DNA of 64,000 bases from Exobacillus caeni. Lineage in GTDB: Bacteria > Bacillota > Bacilli > Bacillales > Guptibacillaceae. Positions 34,649 through 44,178 of this stretch are shown in pieces (position 1 is the first letter of the stretch; each line of letters opens with the position of its first letter). The stretch is from NCBI RefSeq assembly GCF_005747095.1, contig NZ_SWLG01000008.1, positions 1-64,000 on the forward strand. Reading direction: 5' to 3'. The position numbers and the translations under genes were made by a program. Under the pieces are notes generated by a model. That model saw only the letters and a list, made by a program, of their open reading frames with translations. It did not search any database and had not been told where the DNA came from.

Positions 34649-34750
34649 ATGAGCTGTTATGGAGGAGGATTTGGTTACGGTGGCGGATTCGCGCTAATCG
34701 TTGTATTGTTCATCCTATTGATTATTGTAGGAGCTGCTTACGTTTGGTAA
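34649..34750 (+). CDS. YjcZ-family sporulation peptide
   Basis: A 33-residue peptide, too short for most gene finders. It starts with the YjcZ-type Gly/Tyr-rich stretch [20 protein letters not shown] and ends with a hydrophobic helix and GAAYVW. YjcZ peptides are common in spore-formers and some (SscA-like) help spore coat assembly. The ATG at 34649 follows an AAAGGAG site 8 bp upstream. Confidence 0.85.
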   Translation: MSCYGGGFGYGGGFALIVVLFILLIIVGAAYVW

Positions 34751-35077
34751 TACTAACCGTTAAAATTTAATATCTACAGGGGGAAGTCTTTCCCCTTACA
34801 TAATATAACCTTACGAACATGCAGAAAGGGCACTGCATGTTTTTTATGTTTGTAGTATTTCTCAAGTAGCAAACTATTAATTGATGGCCAGGAATAGGTC
34901 GATTGGACATCAAATTAGAAGAAGGACATTCATAACAGGTGAGATGCCAAAAAAGCATATAAGAGCTTCTGTTATAAGTAACTTTCACTCTGGAAGTAAT
35001 TTACAACTTTGATCGACCTTCTGTTTTACTGTGTTGTAGAGGGGAATAGTTTTACAAAAGGTGGAGGAGGAACCAAA
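34751..35077. other. 327 bp intergenic region with hairpins
   Basis: A short stem GGGGAAG/CTTTCCCC (34779-34797) and a terminator (34816-34845) follow the YjcZ gene. An imperfect stem ATAACAG (34932-34938)/CTGTTAT (34969-34975) with inner ATGC/GCAT lies further on. No gene is seen. Confidence 0.6.
34816..34845 (+). terminator. Terminator after YjcZ gene
   Basis: Stem AACATGCAG (34816-34824) with CTGCATGTT (34833-34841) followed by T-run. Confidence 0.8.
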
Positions 35078-35437
35078 ATGATTTTTTTATTACCAAGCAG
35101 AAACAAATCAACAATCGCAATAGAAGTAAGTAGAAGTGTTACGGAAGAAGACAGTAAGTTTGTGGAGAATATTGTTGAAGAGAGGTTCGGTAAGAATGAT
35201 CCCATAAATGCGTTAGTTATTATTAATGAACTTGATGGAACTTCGCTTAGCGGCATGTTAAAAGGAATAAAGTTTGACATCGACCACTATGACCAGTCCA
35301 ACAAATTCGCAGTAGTAGCTGATAAAAAGTGGCTTGAAATGTCCGCAAAACTCAGTGATTTGTTACCAAATATTGAAGTGGAGTCTTTTGAACCAAATGA
35401 ACTAGAGCTAGCCTGGGGTTGGCTAGAATCCAAGTAA
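35078..35437 (+). CDS. SpoIIAA-like (STAS-fold) protein
   Basis: A 119-residue protein. It has the SpoIIAA-like family pattern: KFAVVADKKWLEMSAKLSDL in the middle and a closing ELAWGWLESK. This family is distinct from the sporulation anti-anti-sigma factor but shares the STAS fold. The ATG at 35078 has a strong GGAGGAGGAACC site; frame upstream to 35009 has none. Function unknown. Confidence 0.75.
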   Translation: MIFLLPSRNKSTIAIEVSRSVTEEDSKFVENIVEERFGKNDPINALVIINELDGTSLSGMLKGIKFDIDHYDQSNKFAVVADKKWLEMSAKLSDLLPNIEVESFEPNELELAWGWLESK

Positions 35438-35579
35438 TATGGGGGATTTTAAAACTTTTCTTATAAACAACCAAAACGATGCTCAGCCATTTTTAAGACT
35501 AAACCATTGATACCCGGGCATACTTTTAGTAGTATATATAGTTGAGTCAAAATGTTTAGTTTTGAAAAGAGGGTAATAA

Positions 35580-36644
35580 ATGAAACAATCGATTTATGGG
35601 TTGACGTTTGATCAACTAACTGAATGGTTACTAGAACATGGACAAAAGAAGTTCCGTGCACAACAGGTTTGGGACTGGTTATATAAAAAACGAGTCAGAC
35701 AGTTTTCTGACATGAACAATGTAAATAAAGAGACGATCCAGTTATTTGAAGATAACTTCACTTTATCGACATTAGATATTGAGATTAAGCAAGAGTCAAA
35801 AGACGGCACAACCAAATTTTTATTTAAGTTAACTGATGGAAACTTGATCGAAACGGTACTGATGAGACACCACTACGGCCTTTCTGTATGTGTTACGACT
35901 CAGGTAGGTTGTAACATCGGCTGTTCTTTCTGTGCCAGCGGCCTATTAACAAAAAACCGAGATCTTACGAGCGGAGAAATTGTAGAACAAATCATGCACG
36001 TTCAGCATCACCTTGATGATGCAGGAAATGGGGAAAGGGTCAGCCATATTGTTGTAATGGGTATTGGCGAGCCGTTCGACAACTATGACAACCTGATGGC
36101 ATTCTTACGTGTTGTTAACTCACAACAGGGCCTTGCGATCGGTGCTAGACATATCACAGTTTCTACAAGCGGTCTTGCGAATAAAATTTACGACTTTGCA
36201 GATGAAGACCTACAGGTAAACCTGGCTATTTCATTACATGCACCAAACGATGAACTTCGTACACGAGTGATGAAAATTAACAAAGCATTTCCGCTTGATA
36301 AATTAATGCCTGCGATCGATTATTATCTTGAAAAAACAAATCGGCGAATCACATTCGAGTATATTTTGTTAAGAGATGTGAACGACCATAAGGAAGAAGC
36401 AAAACAGCTTGCGAAATTGCTTTATAATAAGCGTCACCTCGCATACGTAAACTTGATTCCTTATAACCCGGTCGATGAACATAACCAGTATCAACGAAGC
36501 ACACCTGAAGACATCATGGAATTCTATGATACCCTGAAAAAGAACGGAATCAACTGTGTTGTTCGCCAGGAGCATGGAACAGATATCGATGCAGCATGCG
36601 GACAGCTTAGAAGTAAACAGGTTAAAAAAGCGAAAAGCTCTTAA
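35580..36644 (+). CDS. rlmN: RlmN: 23S rRNA A2503/tRNA A37 methyltransferase
   Basis: A 354-residue radical-SAM enzyme. The [4Fe-4S] motif CNIGCSFC places ligands at C111, C115 and C118. The methyl-carrying cysteine is C340 in DIDAACGQL, and the [11 protein letters not shown] motif is the SAM-binding GEP region. It adds the C2 methyl of A2503 in 23S rRNA. The pattern [15 protein letters not shown] distinguishes a subgroup also present in staphylococci. The gene stands alone, away from the usual prpC-prkC cluster, so it may be the second copy that several Bacillus species carry. Confidence 0.9.
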   Translation: MKQSIYGLTFDQLTEWLLEHGQKKFRAQQVWDWLYKKRVRQFSDMNNVNKETIQLFEDNFTLSTLDIEIKQESKDGTTKFLFKLTDGNLIETVLMRHHYGLSVCVTTQVGCNIGCSFCASGLLTKNRDLTSGEIVEQIMHVQHHLDDAGNGERVSHIVVMGIGEPFDNYDNLMAFLRVVNSQQGLAIGARHITVSTSGLANKIYDFADEDLQVNLAISLHAPNDELRTRVMKINKAFPLDKLMPAIDYYLEKTNRRITFEYILLRDVNDHKEEAKQLAKLLYNKRHLAYVNLIPYNPVDEHNQYQRSTPEDIMEFYDTLKKNGINCVVRQEHGTDIDAACGQLRSKQVKKAKSS

Positions 36645-36650
36645 TAAGGG

Positions 36651-36686
36651 ATACCATCAGCCGTTCAAGGGCTGATGGTATTTTTT
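36651..36686 (+). terminator. Terminator of rlmN
   Basis: Stem ATACCATCAGCC (36651-36662) with GGCTGATGGTAT (36670-36681), then TTTTTATT. Confidence 0.9.
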
Positions 36687-36800
36687 ATTTTTTGTCTCTA
36701 ATTGTTATTTCTATCCAAATATGACATGAACTTTCTATCTTAATTTCCTGCTAGTTAGTACATCTTATAAACAGCATAGTCATGTTAAGGAGGAATTTAG

Positions 36801-36941
36801 ATGGAAGAACAATGCTTTTACTGCCAGGGTCTTTTAGAAAACGTTTATTACTACGGACAAATCATCCAGCAAGGCGATCATATTGAAAAGCCACTATGCA
36901 AAGAATGCTACCATGAATGGCTTGAAGGGATGAAAGGCTGA
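36801..36941 (+). CDS. Small zinc-ribbon protein
   Basis: A 46-residue protein beginning MEEQCFYCQG and ending with CKECYHEWLEGMKG: two CxxC knuckles about 30 residues apart, giving a treble-clef or zinc-ribbon site. The AAGGAGG site is 9 bp upstream. The gene stands alone. No family recognised; small zinc-ribbon proteins of this kind are common in Bacillus, often of unknown function. Confidence 0.65.
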   Translation: MEEQCFYCQGLLENVYYYGQIIQQGDHIEKPLCKECYHEWLEGMKG

Positions 36942-37081
36942 TGCATTAATTTTAAGCCATAAATACAATACAAAAGTAAACCACTATTAACGGGTAGTTT
37001 GATAACCAAGCTTCCTGTTTTTTTTAATAGAAGGTATTGGCATACTTTTCCTCTAATACCCCCCTCACTATTCTGATATCA

Positions 37082-38248
37082 TTGAATAAGAAACTTTATT
37101 TTTTAATGAAGGTTTCTGGGCTAATCTTAATAAAGTTGATGTTGGATAGAGGATGCATCCCCGAACCACGGATCCATATAGAAGGCATTAAATCAGGAGA
37201 AGTCTACATAAATGAGCGGACTATAACAATCGATGAAGAAGCAGCCAATAAATATACAATGGAATTGAACGGAAAACCTATTCAAAACGGGCATAAGGTA
37301 TCAAAAAACGGACCGTACACGTTAGAGGTTAATGCAAAGCGCTGGTGGAATGAACAAACAGAGTCCATCCAGTTTGAAATAGATAACATACCTCCTGAGA
37401 AACCGTCTTTTAAAGAGGAAATAAAAGATGTTTATTTTAAGCAAGCTACATTTAAGCTTAATAAAGAACGAGACGTTAATTATACAATTATGATGGATGG
37501 CAAGCCATATGATATTGAAAAGCCTGTTACTAAAAAAGGAAAGCACATTCTTTCAATCAAGGCAGTTAAAGATAATGGCTTGTTTGCTCAGAATGAAGTA
37601 AAGTTTGAAATAGACAACCGTACATATTCCAGAGACACTATAGAAACGTTTAAAGGTTTCATTTTTCATAACGAGGACCGCCCGGAAAAAGACCCAAAGA
37701 TATTAAAATGGAACAAGACTGTTTCGGTATACGTTTATGGTAAACCAACATCCACCGACTTACAGGTATTAAAATCCTATTTAAATAATTTGAGTGAAAT
37801 TTTACCGATCGATTTAATATACACAGGGAACAACTTTTCAGTGAAAGCTGATTACTCCATACCTATTATTTTTGTACCGACCCATCAATTCAAGGATTAT
37901 GGATTAAAAGAGAAACTCATTAACGGCACTAACAAGATTGTAGGGTATACAATGCCAACAAAAGACTCTGAAGAAGGACTCCTGAGATCAAACGTGTTAA
38001 TAGGAACAGATACAAGTCAACAAGTAAGGAAAACAACGATTCTTCATGAGCTAGTCCATTCTCTGGGATTATATGGGCATTTTAAAGAAAATGAAAAAAG
38101 TATTTTATATCCCTTTACCAATAATATGGTCACTGACCTTGGCGATATTGACAAAGAAATAATTGAATTGTTATATCGACCAGATATCCTTCACGGAATG
38201 GATGAATCAGACGTTGATAAAGTCTTAGCGCCAAGAATTAAAGAATAA
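37082..38248 (+). CDS. Ig-like domain protein with metzincin-type HExxHxxGxxxH motif (DUF2927-like)
   Basis: A protein of about 388 residues. After a short N-terminal hydrophobic stretch come two similar Ig-like repeats (about residues 28-95 and 96-178 with TMELNGKPIQNGHKVSK and TIMMDGKPYDIEKPVTK). The C-terminal domain holds HELVHSLGLYGH at 322-333, the zinc site of metzincin proteases. The start is uncertain: the frame is open from 37037, and TTG 37082 and ATG 37106 are candidates, none with a good ribosome site. A Cys at about residue 25 could be lipid-modified but the preceding residues are not canonical. Secreted protease role is inference. Confidence 0.65.
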   Translation: MNKKLYFLMKVSGLILIKLMLDRGCIPEPRIHIEGIKSGEVYINERTITIDEEAANKYTMELNGKPIQNGHKVSKNGPYTLEVNAKRWWNEQTESIQFEIDNIPPEKPSFKEEIKDVYFKQATFKLNKERDVNYTIMMDGKPYDIEKPVTKKGKHILSIKAVKDNGLFAQNEVKFEIDNRTYSRDTIETFKGFIFHNEDRPEKDPKILKWNKTVSVYVYGKPTSTDLQVLKSYLNNLSEILPIDLIYTGNNFSVKADYSIPIIFVPTHQFKDYGLKEKLINGTNKIVGYTMPTKDSEEGLLRSNVLIGTDTSQQVRKTTILHELVHSLGLYGHFKENEKSILYPFTNNMVTDLGDIDKEIIELLYRPDILHGMDESDVDKVLAPRIKE

Positions 38249-38299
38249 TAGTGAAATTGTGACAGAAAATATTCTTGTTTTCTTGCCACTAATAGAAAT

Positions 38300-38333
38300 A
38301 AAAGTGCTCCTAGAAATCATGGGAACACTTTTC
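38300..38333. terminator. Bidirectional terminator
   Basis: Imperfect stem AAAAGTGCTCC (38300-38310) with GGGAACACTTTT (38321-38332), between convergent genes. Confidence 0.7.
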
Positions 38334-38366
38334 AATTATTTTAAATCTATCTATTTCGAATCTCTT

Positions 38367-39527
38367 TTAATCGGCAAACGCCTTTTTATACAAGAACAGA
38401 TAATCTTCTTTCGTAATATCCCTCGCATTACTAGGTGTAGATCCGTTTAAAAAGGCTGATTCAGCTAAGTAATCAAAATCTTCCTCTCTAACTTCTGTAA
38501 GTGATGAAAATGCAGGGATAGAGATATCTTTTGCAAGCTGCTTCATTTCCTCAACTAAACGATGTGCTGCCGTTAGCTCTGAATCCTCCGTTGTAGCAAT
38601 ACCTATAGTTCTGGCGATGGTGGCATGCTTATATAAGTCAGCTTCAGCATTAAATTCAATCAGATACGGAAGGAACATGGAATTAGCGACACCATGCGGA
38701 GTATCATACAATCCGCCAATCGCCTCCGCCATACAGTGGACTGAGGCAACATCAGCATGGGAAAATGCCATCCCAGCGATAGTTGATCCAATCATCATGT
38801 TATAACGTGCTTCTTCATTATCACCGTTGTAAACAGCTTCTCTAAGATAAGGGTAAATATGCTTCATCCCCTGTAAAGCAAGCCCTTCCGCGATCGGGTT
38901 AGAAAGCTTACAAGTATAGGCCTCAATCGCATGAACCAATGCATCCATACCGGTTGATGCAGTTAAGTGGGGAGGAAGGCCATATGTCAGTTCCGGGTCT
39001 ACGATAGCAAGAGCAGGAGCAATATGCACGTCCTTGATTGTAAATTTCGTTTTCTTCCCAGTGTCTGTAATGACAGAAGAACGGGTTACTTCTGCTCCAG
39101 TTCCTGCTGTAGTAGGCACTACAACGAGAGGAGTCACCTGTTGAGGAACGTTATCTCTTCCTGCATAATCCTGCGGTTCACCGCCAAGGGTATGTAAGAT
39201 TGCGATCGCTTTAGCAGAATCTATGACAGAACCTCCGCCCAATGCAAATATGATATCTGCTCCAAAAGCTTTTGCCGCTTCCCCGCCAGCCTTACAATCA
39301 TAATCTCGAGGATTCGGTTTAACTTGATTAAAGACTTCAGTTTCATAGTTTTCTTTAGCCAGCATAGTTTGTAAACGTTCTGCCAATCCCAACGCTTGAA
39401 TCCCTGGATCGGTAACAATAAAGATTTTATTTCCTTTCACAAATTGCTTAAGAAAATCCCCGGTCTTTTGAAAAATGCCATTTCCTGTTCGAATAACGGT
39501 AGGTAAGTGAAAATCCATCGCTTTCAT
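38367..39527 (-). CDS. Iron-containing alcohol dehydrogenase
   Basis: A 386-residue group III alcohol dehydrogenase. The GGGSVIDSAKAIA motif (about residues 95-107) binds NAD(P), and PTTAGTGAEVTRSSVI is the next family signature. The metal ligands are in DALVHAIEAYTCKLSNP, the ASVHCMAEAIGGLYDTPHG loop and beyond. Substrate may be a primary alcohol, 1,3-propanediol or similar. The start at 39527 is set by the GGAGGTC site; the TTG at 39542 lies upstream of it. It is monocistronic. Confidence 0.9.
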   Translation of the reverse strand: MKAMDFHLPTVIRTGNGIFQKTGDFLKQFVKGNKIFIVTDPGIQALGLAERLQTMLAKENYETEVFNQVKPNPRDYDCKAGGEAAKAFGADIIFALGGGSVIDSAKAIAILHTLGGEPQDYAGRDNVPQQVTPLVVVPTTAGTGAEVTRSSVITDTGKKTKFTIKDVHIAPALAIVDPELTYGLPPHLTASTGMDALVHAIEAYTCKLSNPIAEGLALQGMKHIYPYLREAVYNGDNEEARYNMMIGSTIAGMAFSHADVASVHCMAEAIGGLYDTPHGVANSMFLPYLIEFNAEADLYKHATIARTIGIATTEDSELTAAHRLVEEMKQLAKDISIPAFSSLTEVREEDFDYLAESAFLNGSTPSNARDITKEDYLFLYKKAFAD

Positions 39528-39680
39528 TTCTTTGACCTCCAATCAGAGATATATAAGCTTTATTATACAATACTTGCCCTCTTTCTTAAGCAGTTGGGCT
39601 TGAGTAAGTTAACAAATGGGAAACCAAAATGATTTTGTATTACAATAGAAATATAAACACAAGATGGAGAGATACAGTTT

Positions 39681-40370
39681 ATGAAGCACAGAACGCTATT
39701 ATTTGATGTAGATGACACACTTTTAGACTTTGGAGCAGCAGAAAAACTTGCGCTTCGACTGCTTTTTGAAGAGCATGGATTCCCCTTAACACCAGAAGTA
39801 GAAGAACGTTATAAAAAAGTGAACCAGGAACTCTGGAAATCTTTTGAAAGAGGAGAAATAGACCGTGATGAGGTTGTAAATACCCGCTTTTCGATTTTAT
39901 TTAAAGAGCATGGTAAAGAGGTCGATGGAGTATTATTGGAAAAAAGCTATCGGTCGTACCTCGAAGAAGGGCATGATCAAGTCCCGGGTGCATTTGAGCT
40001 AATTACAGATCTACAGAGGAATTTTGATTTATTCATCGTGACGAATGGCGTTTCAAAGACACAGGATAAAAGGTTGCGCGATTCAGGTTTACATCCGTTA
40101 TTCAGGGATGTTTTTGTTTCAGAAGACACCGGCTTTCAAAAACCGATGAAGGAATTTTTTGATTATGTTTTCGCAAGGATACCTGAAGTTGATTTAGGAC
40201 AAACATTGATCATCGGAGATTCTTTGAGTTCGGATATCAAAGGCGGTAACATGGCCGGTATTGATACTTGCTGGTTCAATCCACGAAAGAAACATAACAA
40301 CACGGATATCATACCAAGCTATGAGATACAAAAACTGGAGGAACTTTATCAGATTTTGGGAGTGAAATAG
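39681..40370 (+). CDS. YjjG/YfnB-type HAD phosphatase (pyrimidine nucleotidase)
   Basis: A 229-residue HAD hydrolase. Motif I is FDVDDTLLDFG (7-17), with a cap domain of about 80 residues. Motif II is IVTNGVSKTQ, motif III the Lys in GFQKP, and motif IV is IIGDSLSSDIKGG. This arrangement matches the noncanonical pyrimidine nucleotidase YjjG and Bacillus YfnB. It probably dephosphorylates damaged or noncanonical pyrimidine nucleotides. Start behind AAGATGGAGAG. Confidence 0.88.
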   Translation: MKHRTLLFDVDDTLLDFGAAEKLALRLLFEEHGFPLTPEVEERYKKVNQELWKSFERGEIDRDEVVNTRFSILFKEHGKEVDGVLLEKSYRSYLEEGHDQVPGAFELITDLQRNFDLFIVTNGVSKTQDKRLRDSGLHPLFRDVFVSEDTGFQKPMKEFFDYVFARIPEVDLGQTLIIGDSLSSDIKGGNMAGIDTCWFNPRKKHNNTDIIPSYEIQKLEELYQILGVK

Positions 40371-40392
40371 GAATAAATGTGATAACAATATG

Positions 40393-40429
40393 AAACCCCG
40401 TTGCTTACATAACAGCGCCGGGGTTTTTT
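40393..40429. terminator. Bidirectional terminator
   Basis: Stem AAACCCCG (40393-40400) with CGGGGTTT (40419-40426) and further inner pairing, followed by T-run. Confidence 0.8.
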
Positions 40430-40446
40430 GACTTTTACATCAAGAA

Positions 40447-41517
40447 TCAAGTATCAAGAAATGTTTTTCCCTTAATACTATTTAGTGAAAAAATAAATTG
40501 CCTTGTTAGTTCAACAGTGTTTTCCAGGTCTTTTAAATCAACCACTTCAAGAGGAGCATGGGTATACCGTGAAGGAATTGAAATCCCGCCAGTTACAATA
40601 CCTGATCCTGTCATGTGGATTGCACCAGCATCTGTACCAATCCCCATAAAGACTTCTGGTTGAAGCGGAATTTCATAATTTGCAGCAAGATCTTCAAGCA
40701 ATCCAGTGATTAGAGGATGGGCAATCTGTGATTTATCCATCACTTTTAAACAAGGACCCTGCCCAAGCTTTCTTGTATTCGTCATTAAAACATCACCGGT
40801 ATCACTTGTAGGAGTCGTATCGATAGCAAGTGCAAAATCAGGATTCACCTCATTTGCCACGACACTAGCACCACGCAAGCCTACTTCTTCCTGTACTGTA
40901 AAAGCAAAATGAATATCGCCATGTTCATCGTTTGCATTTAGAGTTTTTAGTAGCTGGATCATCACAGCACAGCCAGCACGATCATCCAGTGATTTCCCCG
41001 AAACACGATTACTGCCTTCCGCAAGATAATTCAGTTCGGTTCCATAGCTTATCGGTAGACCGGGCTTTATGCCAAGCTCAGCTGCTTCTTCTACCGAATC
41101 CACTCCAATATCGATATACAATTCCCTGTGAGAATTCACGCGGTTTGGATCATCCCACTTCACATAGTGAGCAGATAACGTACCAGTTACACCGCGTATG
41201 ATCGATTTATTTGTTTTAATTTTAACCGGCTGAGAGAGTAAAATGCGGTCATCATGTCCTCCGACTTTTTCAAAACGTATCAGACCATTATTTTCTATTT
41301 TTTTCACTACAAAGCCAACTTCATCCGTATGGGCAGCTAAAAGGAGGGAAGGGTATTCTGGATTTGTCCCTTTCCTGGTGACGATTAAATTTCCTAACGC
41401 ATCAACTTTCCATTCATCCGCTGTATCCTTGACTTCTTCAAGAATAGATCTTAAAACATCCTGCTCAAACCCGGATGGGCCAACTATATCGCATAATTTT
41501 TTTAGAAGATCATACAT
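40447..41517 (-). CDS. M42-family metallopeptidase (glutamyl/leucyl aminopeptidase type)
   Basis: A 356-residue di-zinc aminopeptidase. Zinc ligands are in LLLAAHTDEVGFVV (His66-Asp68 region), SGKSLDDRAGCAV, the catalytic QEEVGLRGA and FALAIDTTPT. The family forms large tetrahedral dodecamers that trim peptides; B. subtilis YtoP/YsdC are relatives. It is 49 bp downstream of a peptide-binding lipoprotein gene on the same strand, suggesting peptide uptake followed by hydrolysis. Confidence 0.9.
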   Translation of the reverse strand: MYDLLKKLCDIVGPSGFEQDVLRSILEEVKDTADEWKVDALGNLIVTRKGTNPEYPSLLLAAHTDEVGFVVKKIENNGLIRFEKVGGHDDRILLSQPVKIKTNKSIIRGVTGTLSAHYVKWDDPNRVNSHRELYIDIGVDSVEEAAELGIKPGLPISYGTELNYLAEGSNRVSGKSLDDRAGCAVMIQLLKTLNANDEHGDIHFAFTVQEEVGLRGASVVANEVNPDFALAIDTTPTSDTGDVLMTNTRKLGQGPCLKVMDKSQIAHPLITGLLEDLAANYEIPLQPEVFMGIGTDAGAIHMTGSGIVTGGISIPSRYTHAPLEVVDLKDLENTVELTRQFIFSLNSIKGKTFLDT

Positions 41518-41536
41518 TTTTTATCCCTCCAAAAAG

Positions 41537-41560
41537 TGAAAGGGCAGGAGAGCCCTTTCA
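41537..41560 (-). terminator. Intercistronic hairpin
   Basis: A 9 bp stem TGAAAGGGC (41537-41545) with GCCCTTTCA (41552-41560). On the minus strand it is followed by CTTTTTGG and then the M42 ribosome site. It may reduce read-through from the binding protein or stabilise its mRNA. Confidence 0.7.
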
Positions 41561-41566
41561 TCAGGA

Positions 41567-43189
41567 TTATTTAGACAATGTTACGTTCGTAAATAAATCA
41601 TCGTTCATTGGATGTGCTTTAAATCCTTCCACATATTTAGCCTTCGCAAGTGGAGGAGTGGTGTGAACTAGATTTGCCCATGGAGCATCTTTATATAAAA
41701 TCTCCTGAACTTCTTTATAGATATCAGCACGCTTTTCCTGATCGAGTGTTTGTCTGGCTTTTACTAACAGTTGATGGACTTCTTCACTCTTATAAAATGC
41801 TCTGTTATTCGCAGGTACTTCTGCATTTGACTTATCCAGGTTAGGGAAAAGGAAGTTATCAGGATCGGCCATAACTCCAGTCCAGCCGAACAATGCCATC
41901 GGATGTCCACCCTGGCTAGTCTTGTCAAGGTAAGTAGCCCATTCATAAGTTACAATTTCAACTTCTATACCGATTTTTGAAAGATCAGATTGTAAAGCTT
42001 CAGCGATTTTTTGCGGCTGTGGCAGATATGGCCGAGGATTACTCATTGTCCATAACTGAGTCTTAAATCCATCTTCGTAACCTGCTTCTTTTAAAAGCTT
42101 CTTAGCCTTCTCAATGTCCAATTCATATCCTTCAACATTATCGTTATAACCCCATAGGCTCGGCGGTAAAGGATTCTTCGCCACTTCACCAAGTCCACTG
42201 TAAAAGGCGTCAACAATTGCTTTTCGGTCGATCGCATAGTTGATCGCTTTTCTTACCTTCACATCATTAAACGGTTCTTTCTCCATGTTGAAGGCCAAAT
42301 AACCAATATTAAAGCTCGGACGTTCGATAAGGTCAAGTGACTCATTGTTTTTCACACTATCGGCTTTTGATGGATCAAGACCATCCATCATATCGATTTC
42401 ACCGGTTTGCAGTGCTGTTAATCTAGCTGTGTTATCTGGAATCACCTTGAAAATCAGCCGATCTAGTTCAGGCTTTCCATCAACATAATAATCCTCATTT
42501 TTTTCTAAAGTGACGGTGTCATTTCGTTTCCATTCCTTAAACTTGAAAGGGCCAGTACCGACTGGATGCTCATTAAACTTTTCATTATATTTCTTAATCG
42601 CATCTGGACTCGCGATACCAAACATTGGAATCGCAAGGTAACTGATGAACGGAGCGGTTTTTTCCTTAAGTTTGAATTCAACAGTCGTTTCGTCGATTGC
42701 TTTTACGCTTTCGATCAAATGGTTTTCATCACCTTTAAAACCGCCGTATAAAAATGAATAATAAACAAAGTCACCGCCCTGATGATAAGGATTCTCCTTG
42801 TCCATCCAGCGATCAAAGTTAAAAACAACCGCATCTGCGTTAAACTTTGTTCCATCATGGAACTTTACATCGTCTCGCAGTTTGATTGTCCAGGTTAGTC
42901 CATCTTCAGACGTTTCATAACCCATCGCAAGCTTTGGCTGTAGTTTCAAGTTGTTATCATAAGTAAATAGCGTTTCATAGATATTGTTGGTGGATCTAAT
43001 AGATTCACCATCTGTCACGTTAATAGGATCTAGTGAAACTGCATCAGCTCCACGTCCGAAGACTAAGGTGCCTCCTCCGTTTGAAGAATTGTCTTCTGAA
43101 GTGCCCGAGGAACTTTCGTTGTTACTGCAGCCAGACAAAACCAAAGCTGCAACCATGATGATACTGAGAAGTACTTTTACTTTTTGCAA
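41567..43189 (-). CDS. Peptide/nickel-type ABC substrate-binding lipoprotein (DppE/OppA family)
   Basis: A 540-residue family 5 solute-binding protein. The signal is MQKVKVLLSIIMVAALVLSGC with the lipid-modified Cys at 21. It then has a Ser/Asn/Gly linker and the family body (LVFGRGADAVSLDPINVTDG, WTIKLRDDVKFHDGTKFNADAVV). The usual permease and ATPase genes are absent, so it is an orphan receptor that probably serves a transporter encoded elsewhere. It is followed by an M42 aminopeptidase gene. Confidence 0.9.
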   Translation of the reverse strand: MQKVKVLLSIIMVAALVLSGCSNNESSSGTSEDNSSNGGGTLVFGRGADAVSLDPINVTDGESIRSTNNIYETLFTYDNNLKLQPKLAMGYETSEDGLTWTIKLRDDVKFHDGTKFNADAVVFNFDRWMDKENPYHQGGDFVYYSFLYGGFKGDENHLIESVKAIDETTVEFKLKEKTAPFISYLAIPMFGIASPDAIKKYNEKFNEHPVGTGPFKFKEWKRNDTVTLEKNEDYYVDGKPELDRLIFKVIPDNTARLTALQTGEIDMMDGLDPSKADSVKNNESLDLIERPSFNIGYLAFNMEKEPFNDVKVRKAINYAIDRKAIVDAFYSGLGEVAKNPLPPSLWGYNDNVEGYELDIEKAKKLLKEAGYEDGFKTQLWTMSNPRPYLPQPQKIAEALQSDLSKIGIEVEIVTYEWATYLDKTSQGGHPMALFGWTGVMADPDNFLFPNLDKSNAEVPANNRAFYKSEEVHQLLVKARQTLDQEKRADIYKEVQEILYKDAPWANLVHTTPPLAKAKYVEGFKAHPMNDDLFTNVTLSK

Positions 43190-43445
43190 ATCTATCCCTC
43201 CTAATTTATGTATCAGAGGAATTTTAACCCAAATGCTTTAATTTTTCAACACGGTAAAGCGAAAAAATATCAGAAATTTACCAAAAGATACAAAATTTTG
43301 TTGTGAATAAGGAAAATAACTCTCATAACTTTCTTTTATAAACTGCCATAACGAAAAACAAATTTAATAGAATAGGACACTAAGTTAAAATTAAAAGTGA
43401 AAAGTATACCTACATCTTTTATTTAAGAGAGAAAAGAGGCAGCCG

Positions 43446-44048
43446 ATGAATGTGCAGATCTTATTATTTGAGGGTTTTGATGAACTTGATGCAATTGGAC
43501 CTTTTGAAGTGCTGAAACGAGCGAATGAATGTGGAGCAAACTTTCAAGTGAAGATGGTGACATTAGGGTTACCGAGAGTGATTGGGTATTATGGCTTAGA
43601 AGTGAAGGCAGATGAATATATCAATGAGGAAAACTATCCCGACATCTTGATCGTTCCCGGTGGAGGCTGGAACCACAGAGGAGGAAAAGGTGCGAGAAAA
43701 GAAGCTGAAAGTGAAACGATCCCTTCTTTGATCGGAAAGTTTTATAAAGAGGGGTCCATCATTGCCGGTGTCTGTACAGGAGGAATGTTGATGGCCGCCG
43801 CAGGAATTGCAAAAGGGCATAAAGCCACGATGCATCATCTTGCCGAAAAGGAAATGGAGTCATATGGTTGCGAAGTAGTGGGTGCACGGGTGGTTGATGA
43901 TCATGATCTAATTACTGCAAGGGGAGTGACTTCCGGTATTGATCTAGCTTTATGGTTGATAGAACGGTTTGTGGGTTCTGAAGCAGCTTGCCAGGTTGAA
44001 AAGAGACTCGAGTATGAAAGGAGAGGGACTGTTTGGAGAAGAAGATAG
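43446..44048 (+). CDS. DJ-1/PfpI superfamily protein
   Basis: A 200-residue cysteine-containing alpha/beta protein. The nucleophile elbow is IAGVCTGGMLMAAAG with C110; the general pattern LLFEGFDELDAIGPFEVL is the N-terminal sheet seen in GATase1-like proteins annotated as DJ-1/PfpI or as AraC-fused sensors. The usual nearby acid and His are in DVLIVPGGG (residue 65 on) and MHHLAEK. Activity could be protease-like, glyoxalase-like or chaperone; context does not decide. The ATG at 43446 has an AAAAGAGGCAGCCG site. Confidence 0.8.
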   Translation: MNVQILLFEGFDELDAIGPFEVLKRANECGANFQVKMVTLGLPRVIGYYGLEVKADEYINEENYPDILIVPGGGWNHRGGKGARKEAESETIPSLIGKFYKEGSIIAGVCTGGMLMAAAGIAKGHKATMHHLAEKEMESYGCEVVGARVVDDHDLITARGVTSGIDLALWLIERFVGSEAACQVEKRLEYERRGTVWRRR

Positions 44049-44122
44049 CATGAAGCGTGGGGATGCACCTTCGAAAAAGAGGGATAAATATTTATAAATA
44101 TTATTATTTTACCAAAAAACTT

Positions 44123-44158
44123 AGAACCATGTGAGCAGAGGAGCACACATGGTTCTAA
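44123..44158. terminator. Bidirectional terminator
   Basis: A 12 bp stem TAGAACCATGTG (44123-44134) with CACATGGTTCTA (44147-44158) between convergent genes. Confidence 0.88.
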
Positions 44159-44178
44159 TAATACTTACAAATTGTTTT

